This document shows, piece after piece, positions 1 through 5,656 of a stretch of 5,656 nucleotides of DNA. This DNA is from Bacteroidota bacterium (GTDB lineage Bacteria; Bacteroidota; Bacteroidia; Chitinophagales; LD1). Position numbers and translations under genes: made by a program. The notes beneath the pieces are model-generated. The model was given only the letters and a program-made list of their open reading frames with translations, made no database searches and was not told where the DNA came from. The stretch lies in the NCBI GenBank assembly GCA_947457525.1, contig CANGXE010000122.1, positions 1-5,656 on the forward strand. Reading direction: 5' to 3'. Numbering within the stretch: the stretch's first letter is position 1; each line of letters begins with the position of its first letter.

Positions 1-2
1 GT

Positions 3-1472
3 TTGCCGCAGCTCAATCGTCCATTGGCGGGGCATCATGAGTTCTGTACGGCAGAAAGTTTGCGGGTGATGCAAATTTGGTATGACAACGGTATTGAAAA
101 GTACAGGTTCAACCCCGTGATGACGTTTAACCACGAGGCCGACAAACGCATCAACAATCACGCTAACCAGTCGGGAAAAATGATAGATGCGGAGGGGAAT
201 TATTACTATGTGTCGCATCCGCCTTTTGCTTACTATTTTCCGTACGCAATTTTTCGATTGTTGAACATTCGGCCTGATGTGTTGCCGCTGCAAGTGTTTA
301 ACTTGATGCTGCATTTTATCAGCGGTTTGTTTGTTTACTTTATGGTGTGCCTACTCAGCTTTAACCGAGCTAGGGCCTTGCCCTATCGAAGTGCGATTAT
401 AGCGTTTGCGCTTTATGTGTTTATGCCGGTAACGATGTGGTTTCAGGGGAATGTGTACATGAGCGATATGGCCGTGCATACGTTGTACATCATTGGCGTT
501 TATGTGGCATTGAAGATGATTATTCGCCAGAAGTTTAACTCCTTAAAGTATATTTTCTTTTATGTGTTGGTGTTGGGTTTGATGATTTACACTTCTTGGT
601 TGGGTTTGTTTTTTGCGTTTGGGGTGTTGGTGTATTCATTGCTGCATGTGCGCGACATTCCCGGGTTTAAAACCTTGATATGGTCTACGGTGTTGGTGAC
701 GGTTTTGACCGTGCAGTTAATCATTTATCAATATGCGCAAATCAACGGTCCGATGGCCTACTTAGAAGAGATGATTGGGCGATATTTGCTGCGGGGAAGT
801 TTTTCGGACACCGACCACGGGTTGTTGCATTTTATGTTTGGCTATTTGTGGTTGCTAAAAACGTTGTTGTATAACTATGTTATTCACTACATCGTGGTGT
901 TTGCGCTCATTGGTTTGTTTATCTGGATAGCGGGTACGCACAAGAAATTGAAGATTGTGTTTAGTGAAAACGGTTACCGATTTATCTGGTTGAGCGTGAT
1001 GCCGGTGGTGTTGTTGCATATCGTTTTTCTAAACTACTCTACGCATGATTTTACGGCATTGTATGCCTCGCTGTTCTTTAGCGTGTTGTTGGGTATTTTG
1101 TATGATAAGATGAAAAAGAGTGGGGCTATACCGCTGCGCAATATGCGCATAGCGTTTGTGGTGACGATTTTGCTTTTCACGGCTCAGTTCTATGCTATGA
1201 ACCCGCCTATGGAGAAAGCGAGATACAAAAACCTCGGTCATTTATATGGCACAACAGCAGCCACTGACGAAATGATTTTTTCGAACGACAGCGAAGGCAG
1301 CCCTGAACCGCAAGTTATATTTTACGCGCAGCGCAATGTTCAATTTGCAAAAGACACCACCGAGGTATTAACTATCATGCAGCAACGAAAACGGCAGAAA
1401 GGTGTGTTTATTTCCACTCAATTTCGCGATGAAGGCGTAGTGGTTACTCAAGAATTTCATCTCCAACGATAA
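3..1472 (+). CDS. GT39/PMT_2-like multi-pass membrane glycosyltransferase, 5'-truncated
   Basis: The frame is open from the left edge, and the first codon, TTG, is probably an internal leucine, so the N-terminus is missing. The visible 489 residues begin with a soluble loop containing HHEF (11-14), followed by SHPPF (71-75), which resembles the HPPL-type motif of GT-C glycosyltransferases that use polyprenyl-phosphate sugars. About nine or ten hydrophobic segments follow, roughly at 96-120, 128-147, 151-172, 181-211, 225-243, 274-310, 326-345, 350-366 and 381-397. A soluble tail of about 90 residues closes the protein (398-489, with FYAQRNV at 440-446). This layout fits an inner-membrane enzyme whose loops and tail face the periplasm and which transfers a lipid-linked sugar to a glycan, lipid or protein. 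The family normally has an N-terminal membrane helix before the first loop, so perhaps 30-60 residues lie upstream. The acceptor and sugar cannot be told. The gene ends 36 bp before the oxygenase gene. The membrane class is certain; the glycosyltransferase call is likely. Confidence 0.75.
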   Translation: MPQLNRPLAGHHEFCTAESLRVMQIWYDNGIEKYRFNPVMTFNHEADKRINNHANQSGKMIDAEGNYYYVSHPPFAYYFPYAIFRLLNIRPDVLPLQVFNLMLHFISGLFVYFMVCLLSFNRARALPYRSAIIAFALYVFMPVTMWFQGNVYMSDMAVHTLYIIGVYVALKMIIRQKFNSLKYIFFYVLVLGLMIYTSWLGLFFAFGVLVYSLLHVRDIPGFKTLIWSTVLVTVLTVQLIIYQYAQINGPMAYLEEMIGRYLLRGSFSDTDHGLLHFMFGYLWLLKTLLYNYVIHYIVVFALIGLFIWIAGTHKKLKIVFSENGYRFIWLSVMPVVLLHIVFLNYSTHDFTALYASLFFSVLLGILYDKMKKSGAIPLRNMRIAFVVTILLFTAQFYAMNPPMEKARYKNLGHLYGTTAATDEMIFSNDSEGSPEPQVIFYAQRNVQFAKDTTEVLTIMQQRKRQKGVFISTQFRDEGVVVTQEFHLQR

Positions 1473-1508
1473 AACCGTATTATTGATTTTGAATTAAACG
1501 TATTCATT

Positions 1509-2462
1509 ATGTCTCAACATTCCATTCCCATTGTAGATTTAGCCGATTTTTTAGCCGGAGGCGAAAAGAAACAAGACTTTGTTTTTCAACTCGGACAAGC
1601 CTTTGAAGAAGTAGGATTTGTGTCGGTGCGCAACCACGGAGTACCGCAAGAATTGATTGATGATTATTACGATGCTGTGAAAAAATTCTTTGCGCTGTCG
1701 CGCGAAGTAAAGTTAAAGTATGAAGATCCGGCATTAGCGGGGCAAAGGGGGTACACTTCCTTTGGCAAAGAAACCGCCAAAGGCTATGATGCGCCCGACT
1801 TGAAAGAGTTTTGGCAAATGGGGCAAATCGTAGAAGGCGAAGAATTGTCTAAAGCAGATTATCCTGATAATTTGGCAGTGGCTGAAGTGCCGGAGTTTTT
1901 TGATTTAGGGCAACAACTGTTTAAGAAATTTGAAGACAGTGCGCGTGAACTTTTGCGGGCTATTGGTATTCACTTGGGCATTGGCGAATATTGTTTCGAC
2001 AAACACATTCACAATGGCAATTCAATTTTGCGCGCCATTCACTATCCGCCCATCACGCAAGAACCGAAAAGTGCCGTGCGTGCCGAACAACATGAAGACA
2101 TCAACTTGATTACGCTTTTGGTGGGTGCATCGGCAGAGGGATTGCAGTTGCTCAATCGCCAAAAAGAATGGTTGGACATCACCGCACCCGAAGGTTGTTT
2201 GGTGGTGAACGTAGGCGATATGTTGCAACGATTGACCAACAACAAATTGAAATCAACTACTCACCGTGTGGTGAACCCACCACGCGAAAAATGGCACACT
2301 TCGCGCTATTCTATTCCATTTTTTACCCACCCTCGAAGCGAAATGCGCTTGGATTGTTTAGCTTCATGTGTAGATGAAAAACATCCGATAGCCTACGAGC
2401 CTATCTCTGCCGGAGAGTATTTGTCCGAGCGATTGATTGAAATCGGACTAAAGAAAAAATAG
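1509..2462 (+). CDS. Isopenicillin N synthase-family 2-oxoglutarate/Fe(II) oxygenase
   Basis: A 317-residue cytosolic non-haem iron oxygenase of the IPNS/DIOX superfamily, full length for the family. The N-terminal domain starts with IPIVDL (6-11), the usual opening of these enzymes, which supports the ATG at 1509. GFVSVRNHGVP (36-46) is the conserved DIOX_N stretch. The double-stranded beta-helix core carries the iron-binding triad: H195 and D197 in EQHEDINLITLL, and H252 in STTHRVVNPP. R266-Y-S268 in RYSIPFF is the R-x-S motif that binds the 2-oxoglutarate carboxylate in most relatives. All key residues are present, so the enzyme should be active, probably as a hydroxylase, desaturase or ring-forming oxidase. 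The 14-residue step from H252 to R266 is longer than the 9 in isopenicillin N synthase itself, so true penicillin synthesis is not implied. No peptide synthetase is visible nearby. The stop is 3 bp from the ABC ATPase start. The substrate is unknown. Confidence 0.92.
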   Translation: MSQHSIPIVDLADFLAGGEKKQDFVFQLGQAFEEVGFVSVRNHGVPQELIDDYYDAVKKFFALSREVKLKYEDPALAGQRGYTSFGKETAKGYDAPDLKEFWQMGQIVEGEELSKADYPDNLAVAEVPEFFDLGQQLFKKFEDSARELLRAIGIHLGIGEYCFDKHIHNGNSILRAIHYPPITQEPKSAVRAEQHEDINLITLLVGASAEGLQLLNRQKEWLDITAPEGCLVVNVGDMLQRLTNNKLKSTTHRVVNPPREKWHTSRYSIPFFTHPRSEMRLDCLASCVDEKHPIAYEPISAGEYLSERLIEIGLKKK

Positions 2463-2465
2463 GGA

Positions 2466-3362
2466 ATGTCTCTTTTGGAACTCAAAAACATTGTCAAACA
2501 ATATGGCAATTACTACGCATCGAATGATGTAAGTTTTACGATTCCGAAAGGGAAGATATTTGGTTTGCTAGGGCCAAACGGTGCGGGTAAAACTACACTG
2601 ATTAGGATGATTACGCGGATACTTTACCCCGACAGCGGACAGATTTTGTTTGCCGGGCAACCGTTACAAGACAAACACACCGAGCAGATTGGCTACATGC
2701 CCGAAGAAAGAGGTTTGTATAAGAAAATGAAAGTGGGCGACCATTTGATTTACTTGGCACGGCTGAAAGGATTAGACAAAGCGAAAGCTGCGGAGCGAGT
2801 TGATTTTTGGTTGAAGAAGTTTGACATCGAAACTTGGTATAACAAAACGCTCGAAGAGCTCTCAAAAGGCATGAGCCAGAAGGTGCAGTTTATCGCCACG
2901 GTTATTCACGACCCGAATTTGCTAATCCTTGATGAGCCTTTTTCCGGCCTTGACCCGATAAATGCTAAGTTGATTGAAGATGAAATCAGCGCGTTGAAAC
3001 AAAGTGGCAAGACGATTATTTTCTCTACGCACCGCATGGAGCAAGTGGAAGAAATCTGCGATGAGATTGTACTTGTCAATCAAGGCAAAAAAATATTGGA
3101 AGGCACGGTGCATGAATTGAAACAACGCTTTAAGGAAAATAAATATAAGCTGTCGTTTCAAGGCCAGTTGACTGCTCCAACTATCGCCAACATGAAACTG
3201 TTGCAGCAGACGAAAACTGATTGGTTGGTACAATTTGATGCGGCTCATCAAGGCAATCAATTGCTGCGCCACGCCATAGACCAACAAGCGGAGGTCATTT
3301 CTTTTCAAGAAGTGTTGCCCACCATTAATGAAATTTTTATTCGACAGGTACAAGCCAACTAA
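2466..3362 (+). CDS. ABC transporter ATP-binding protein (NatA/YhaQ type)
   Basis: A 298-residue cytoplasmic ATPase that powers the permease encoded directly downstream. It has Walker A GPNGAGKTT (36-44), a Q-loop region IGYMPEERGLY (75-85), the signature LSKGM (132-136), Walker B LLILDEP (152-158) with catalytic E157, the D-loop SGLD (160-163) and switch histidine H189 in STHRMEQ. The Q-loop carries Glu80 where most ABC ATPases have Gln, and the signature is LSKGM instead of LSGGQ; both fit the NatA-like branch as I recall it. Residues from about 212 form a C-terminal extension (EGTVHELKQ, then a small mixed alpha/beta region), matching the DUF4162-type tail of this branch. The family exports sodium, peptides or drugs, and the substrate cannot be read from the ATPase. 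The start is the ATG 3 bp after the oxygenase stop, and the stop codon TAA touches the next ATG. Both junctions suggest co-transcription and coupled translation. Confidence 0.95.
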   Translation: MSLLELKNIVKQYGNYYASNDVSFTIPKGKIFGLLGPNGAGKTTLIRMITRILYPDSGQILFAGQPLQDKHTEQIGYMPEERGLYKKMKVGDHLIYLARLKGLDKAKAAERVDFWLKKFDIETWYNKTLEELSKGMSQKVQFIATVIHDPNLLILDEPFSGLDPINAKLIEDEISALKQSGKTIIFSTHRMEQVEEICDEIVLVNQGKKILEGTVHELKQRFKENKYKLSFQGQLTAPTIANMKLLQQTKTDWLVQFDAAHQGNQLLRHAIDQQAEVISFQEVLPTINEIFIRQVQAN

Positions 3363-4694
3363 ATGCTAAAAATCTGGATCATCATACAGCGTGAGTATAT
3401 CACAAGAGTGAAAAAGCCAGCCTTTTTTATCACTACGCTTTTGGCGCCATTGGGTTTTTTGGTGTTGATGGGGGCTTCTGTGTTTATATCTACTTATAAT
3501 CAAAGCAGCACCAAAGTGGCCATCGTTGATGAAAGTCAGCAGTTCAAAGCGTTGTTTGAAGAGTATGGTTTGGCCGATGCGGATGATGGTTCGGTGCGGT
3601 TTCAAGTGGTGACAGAAAAGTATGATGACGTGTTGAAAGCGATGAACGCGAAAGAAGATGCCCCTTTTCAGGCGGTGTTGCATATTCCTGAAAATTTTGA
3701 CGTTAATAATCCCAATCATGCGGCTATTGCTTATCGTTACAATGAGCGCCCGGGCATGGCCAAGCAGCAATTAATCACACAGCGAATGAATGATGCGATG
3801 GTGAAATTGCGGATGAAGTCAAGTAACGTAGACCAAGCTTTGATGGATGAGTTGCAAACCAAAGTGAAGTTGAATTTCGAGTCGCTAAAAGACCACAACG
3901 AAAACGCCACCTACACCACGGTGGCTTCCATCTTTGGCATGATTATGAGCATGGCAATTTATATCTCCTTGTTTTTTTATGGCACGATGATTATGAAGAG
4001 CGTGCAAGAAGAAAAGACGAATCGGATAGTGGAAGTTCTGGCCTCTTCTGTGAAACCGTTTCAATTGCTGATGGGAAAAATATTGGGCGTAGGTGCTGTG
4101 GGCATCACGCAAATCATTCTGTGGATGGGTTTAATGTTTGTGGTCAATATTGTAGTGGGCATTTTGTTTGGCTTTTCGATTGGTTCACAAATGCCCGCAC
4201 CTAGCGCCATGCCCGCAGAAGCGATGGACGCAGATGACATGAATCGATTGATGTCTACCATTTCCGCTTTGCCGTTTAAGCGGATAATGATTTTGTATCC
4301 GATTTATTTTCTTGGTGGGTTTTTGCTCTATGGTTCTTTGTTTGCTGCGGTGGGAGCCGCCATGGGCGAAGACAGCGATCAGCAGTCGTTGATGTTGCCG
4401 ATTTCTTTGCCTATCATCATTTCTGTCATCATCGCTATGAATGTAGTGAACGACCCCGACAGTTCGCTTGGGTTTTGGGCTTCACTCATTCCGTTTACCT
4501 CACCGGTGGTGATGAGTGCGATGTTGCCCTTGGTGAATAACGGTTGGCAGATTGCTGCTTCGTTGGTGTTGTTGGTAGCGGGATTTTTGTTCACCACATT
4601 TATTGCTGCAAGGATTTACCGTGTGGGTATATTGATGTATGGAAAGAAAGTTAAAATATCAGAAATTATGCGTTGGATATTCAGTAAAGCATGA
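3363..4694 (+). CDS. ABC-2 type transporter permease (NatB/YhaP type)
   Basis: A 443-residue inner-membrane permease and partner of the preceding ATPase, whose stop codon it abuts (TAAATG). It shows the ABC2_membrane_3 layout. A short cytoplasmic N-terminus (IIQREYITRVKKPAF, 7-21) is followed by TM1 (about 21-43). A large extracytoplasmic domain spans about 44-185. TM2 (about 187-212) leads to the cytoplasmic coupling stretch QEEKTNRIVEVLASSVKP (215-232). Further helices lie near 241-272, 308-334, 344-361, 370-390 and 396-418, and the tail is basic (RIYRVGILMYGKKVK). GGFLLYGSLFAAVGAAMGE (318-336) and FTSPVVM (378-384) are typical of NatB-like exporters. The loop at 277-297 is rich in Met, Ala and acidic residues. 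Together with the ATPase it should form a homodimeric exporter; Na+, a peptide, a lipid or a drug are all possible substrates. TGA ends the gene 67 bp before the next start. Confidence 0.93.
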   Translation: MLKIWIIIQREYITRVKKPAFFITTLLAPLGFLVLMGASVFISTYNQSSTKVAIVDESQQFKALFEEYGLADADDGSVRFQVVTEKYDDVLKAMNAKEDAPFQAVLHIPENFDVNNPNHAAIAYRYNERPGMAKQQLITQRMNDAMVKLRMKSSNVDQALMDELQTKVKLNFESLKDHNENATYTTVASIFGMIMSMAIYISLFFYGTMIMKSVQEEKTNRIVEVLASSVKPFQLLMGKILGVGAVGITQIILWMGLMFVVNIVVGILFGFSIGSQMPAPSAMPAEAMDADDMNRLMSTISALPFKRIMILYPIYFLGGFLLYGSLFAAVGAAMGEDSDQQSLMLPISLPIIISVIIAMNVVNDPDSSLGFWASLIPFTSPVVMSAMLPLVNNGWQIAASLVLLVAGFLFTTFIAARIYRVGILMYGKKVKISEIMRWIFSKA

Positions 4695-4726
4695 TTTTGG
4701 ACTTCAGTATTCAGTAAGTATATTTA
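4695..4726 (+). promoter_or_regulatory. Putative Bacteroidota-type promoter for the chalcone-isomerase-like gene
   Basis: In the 67-bp gap after the permease, TTTTGG (4695-4700) resembles the Bacteroidota -33 element (TTTG). TATATTTA (4719-4726) matches the -7 element TAnnTTTG at five of its six fixed bases. Nineteen bases separate the TTG (4697-4699) from the -7 box, close to the expected spacing. Transcription would begin near 4733, giving a leader of about 29 nt that is A-rich before the ATG at 4762. The last base of the -7 box is off consensus. In AT-rich sequence such matches also arise by chance, so this is plausible but not proven. Confidence 0.42.
4703..4716 (+). repeat. Tandem 7-bp direct repeat TTCAGTA, possible operator
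   Basis: TTCAGTA occurs twice back to back (4703-4709 and 4710-4716), inside the spacer of the putative promoter. A third copy lies upstream at 4680-4686, within the last codons of the permease gene. The ten-base word TATTCAGTAA is shared exactly by 4678-4687 and 4708-4717. Direct repeats in a promoter spacer can be regulator binding sites, but the units are short and may be coincidental. Confidence 0.3.
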
Positions 4727-4761
4727 ATCACAAATTAATAAACCCACAAAAAAACAAACTC

Positions 4762-5325
4762 ATGAAAAATTACATTTTACTTGTTGTAGCAGCGGTAATG
4801 TTCTTGCCATCTTTTGCTCAGTTAAAAATTAATGATGTAACCCTCCCGGCTACATTCAAAACCGGTGAAACAAACTTAGTATTGAACGGTGGAGGTGTGA
4901 GAAAAAAAGCATTTTTTAAAGTATATGTTGCAGGTTTATACTTGACTCAAAAATCAAAGAATGCAGAAGCTATTATTAATGAAGATAAACCACTTGTGGT
5001 ACGTATTGCCATCACCTCTTCTTTGGTGAGCAGCGATAATATGTCAGAATCAATCAGAGAAGGTTTCGCTAAATCAATGAAAGGCAACACCGCATCTTTA
5101 CAATCAAAAATTGATGAGTTTATTGCCACTTTCAAAAAAGAAGCTATCAAAACCGGAGATGTATATGACTTAGTTTACACACCTGGAGTTGGCGTGAAAG
5201 CGTATAAGAACAGTAAACTGCAAGTGACTATCGAAGGTTTAGAATTTAAAAAAGCATTGATTGGTATTTGGCTTTCTGCCGACCCGGTGGATGCTGATTT
5301 GAAAACAGGACTTTTAGGTTCATAA
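4762..5325 (+). CDS. Secreted chalcone isomerase-like domain protein
   Basis: A 187-residue exported protein. The ATG at 4762 is chosen because it opens directly into a signal peptide: K2, a hydrophobic core at 4-16, and the site SFA|Q after residue 19. An in-frame ATG at 4639 lies inside the permease gene and would place 41 unrelated residues ahead of the signal peptide. The mature protein resembles the bacterial chalcone isomerase-like family: VTLPATFKTGETNLVLNGGGVRKKAFFKVYVAGLYL (26-61, read as three blocks) carries the characteristic NGxGVR-K segment with R47, then FKVYVAGLYL. VVRIAITSSLVSSDNMSESIREGF (79-102) and IEGLEFKKALIGIWLS (157-172) complete the fold. Bacterial members are not flavonoid enzymes as far as is known; the fold relates to fatty-acid-binding proteins, so lipid or small-ligand binding in the periplasm is possible. 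An A-rich leader and a putative promoter lie just upstream. The gene is more AT-rich and uses more TTA leucine codons than its upstream neighbours. Confidence 0.88.
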   Translation: MKNYILLVVAAVMFLPSFAQLKINDVTLPATFKTGETNLVLNGGGVRKKAFFKVYVAGLYLTQKSKNAEAIINEDKPLVVRIAITSSLVSSDNMSESIREGFAKSMKGNTASLQSKIDEFIATFKKEAIKTGDVYDLVYTPGVGVKAYKNSKLQVTIEGLEFKKALIGIWLSADPVDADLKTGLLGS

Positions 5326-5359
5326 TTTCTCCATCTCACTTTAATTTCTCTAACTTATA

Positions 5360-5656
5360 ATGATAAAACAATTTATAATCAACTGTTTTATGGCCATTGC
5401 GCCAATCGCAGTTTTTGCTCAGGTAAATATTGCAGTCGAAGAGTCTGACCGACTGTTTTCTAAAGGCACTCAACCATCTTTTCTGGTTGAAATTCCGGAG
5501 AACAAATTGAAAGACGTAGAGCGCGATTGGATGAAATACCTGAATACGAACAGTGCAAAAGGATTTAAGCCCGAAACGGTGAATGGCGAAATCATCATGC
5601 GCGGTGCGCAAAACAAAAATGTGTCGCCTGCTCCTTTTGTGGTTTACAGTAAGCTA
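5360..5656 (+). CDS. Secreted protein of unknown function, 3'-truncated by the window end
   Basis: An ATG at 5360 opens a frame of 99 codons that runs to the last base without a stop, so the C-terminus is missing. Residues 1-20 are a signal peptide: K3, a hydrophobic stretch at about 5-19, and cleavage at VFA|Q. The start follows the previous stop by 34 bp, with no obvious terminator between, so the gene is probably co-transcribed with the chalcone-isomerase-like gene. The mature part has PSFLVEIPENKLKDVERDWMKYL (39-61, read as a beta strand then an amphipathic helix), then NGEIIMRGAQ (75-84) and PFVVYSKL at the edge. This strand-helix-strand pattern resembles small periplasmic proteins of unknown function that I recall from Bacteroidota, but I cannot name the family. 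Pairing with the chalcone-isomerase-like gene suggests a shared envelope role. The coding call is firm; the function is unknown. Confidence 0.82.
   Translation, partial: MIKQFIINCFMAIAPIAVFAQVNIAVEESDRLFSKGTQPSFLVEIPENKLKDVERDWMKYLNTNSAKGFKPETVNGEIIMRGAQNKNVSPAPFVVYSKL

Noticed and set aside
1484..1491. TGATTTTG, one mismatch from the -7 element TAnnTTTG, 17 bases before the oxygenase ATG
   Set aside because: No matching -33 element is seen at the right distance, and a single short near-match in AT-rich DNA is weak. A promoter here is possible but not supported.
2922..3353. Minus-strand open frame of 143 codons opposite the ABC ATPase
   Set aside because: It lies wholly within a well-supported ATPase gene, and its translation shows no recognisable motif, so it is an antisense shadow.
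3366..3770. Minus-strand open frame of 134 codons opposite the permease
   Set aside because: It mirrors the permease coding sequence, has no domain-like pattern and no separate promoter or leader.
3906..3925. Inverted repeat GCCACC / GGTGGC with an 8-base loop
   Set aside because: It is inside the permease reading frame, has only a 6-bp stem and no T-run after it, so it is not a terminator.
4639..4761. An upstream in-frame ATG that would extend the chalcone-isomerase-like protein by 41 residues
   Set aside because: It overlaps the permease 3' end in another frame, the added residues look like non-coding translation, and the extension would bury a clear signal peptide.
5326..5359. Gap between the two secreted-protein genes checked for a terminator or promoter
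   Set aside because: It holds a T- and C-rich stretch without a hairpin or a -33/-7 pair, so read-through from the preceding gene is the simplest reading.
5336..5611. Minus-strand open frame of 91 codons at the right end
   Set aside because: The + strand frame from 5360 has a clean signal peptide with A|Q cleavage and runs open to the edge, so it is the better gene.

Overview
The window looks like chromosomal DNA from a Bacteroidota (Bacteroidetes) bacterium. Three things point there. The genes are tightly packed on one strand, with A-rich leaders in place of clear Shine-Dalgarno sites. The one gap able to hold a promoter contains a Bacteroidota-like -33/-7 pair (TTTTGG ... TATATTTA against TTTG/TAnnTTTG). 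Both exported proteins have signal peptides ending in A|Q, the Bacteroidetes 'Q-rule'. The genus cannot be told from the sequence. All six genes read on the + strand. No RNA gene, CRISPR array, insertion sequence, attachment site or origin was seen.

Layout. Positions 3-1472 hold the 3' part of a multi-pass membrane protein resembling GT-C/GT39 (PMT_2/ArnT-like) glycosyltransferases; its N-terminus lies outside the window. After a 36-bp gap come three tightly linked genes: an isopenicillin-N-synthase-family 2-oxoglutarate/Fe(II) oxygenase (1509-2462), then 3 bp later an ABC transporter ATPase (2466-3362), then with no gap its ABC-2/NatB-type permease (3363-4694). A 67-bp gap with a plausible promoter leads to a secreted chalcone-isomerase-like protein (4762-5325). 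After 34 bp starts a second secreted protein of unknown function (5360 to the window end, truncated).

How the genes relate. The ATPase and permease almost certainly form one exporter of the NatAB/YhaQP type. The oxygenase is so close upstream that co-transcription and perhaps translational coupling are likely, but nothing in the sequence shows its substrate or links it chemically to the exported compound. The last two genes form a second probable transcription unit for envelope or periplasmic proteins, and its base composition is visibly more AT-rich than the genes before it.

No clearly new biological system is evident. The most useful leads are the oxygenase-exporter linkage, the tandem TTCAGTA repeat inside the putative promoter spacer, and the pair of small exported proteins. 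There is no geneless stretch above 300 bases; the longest gap is 67 bp.
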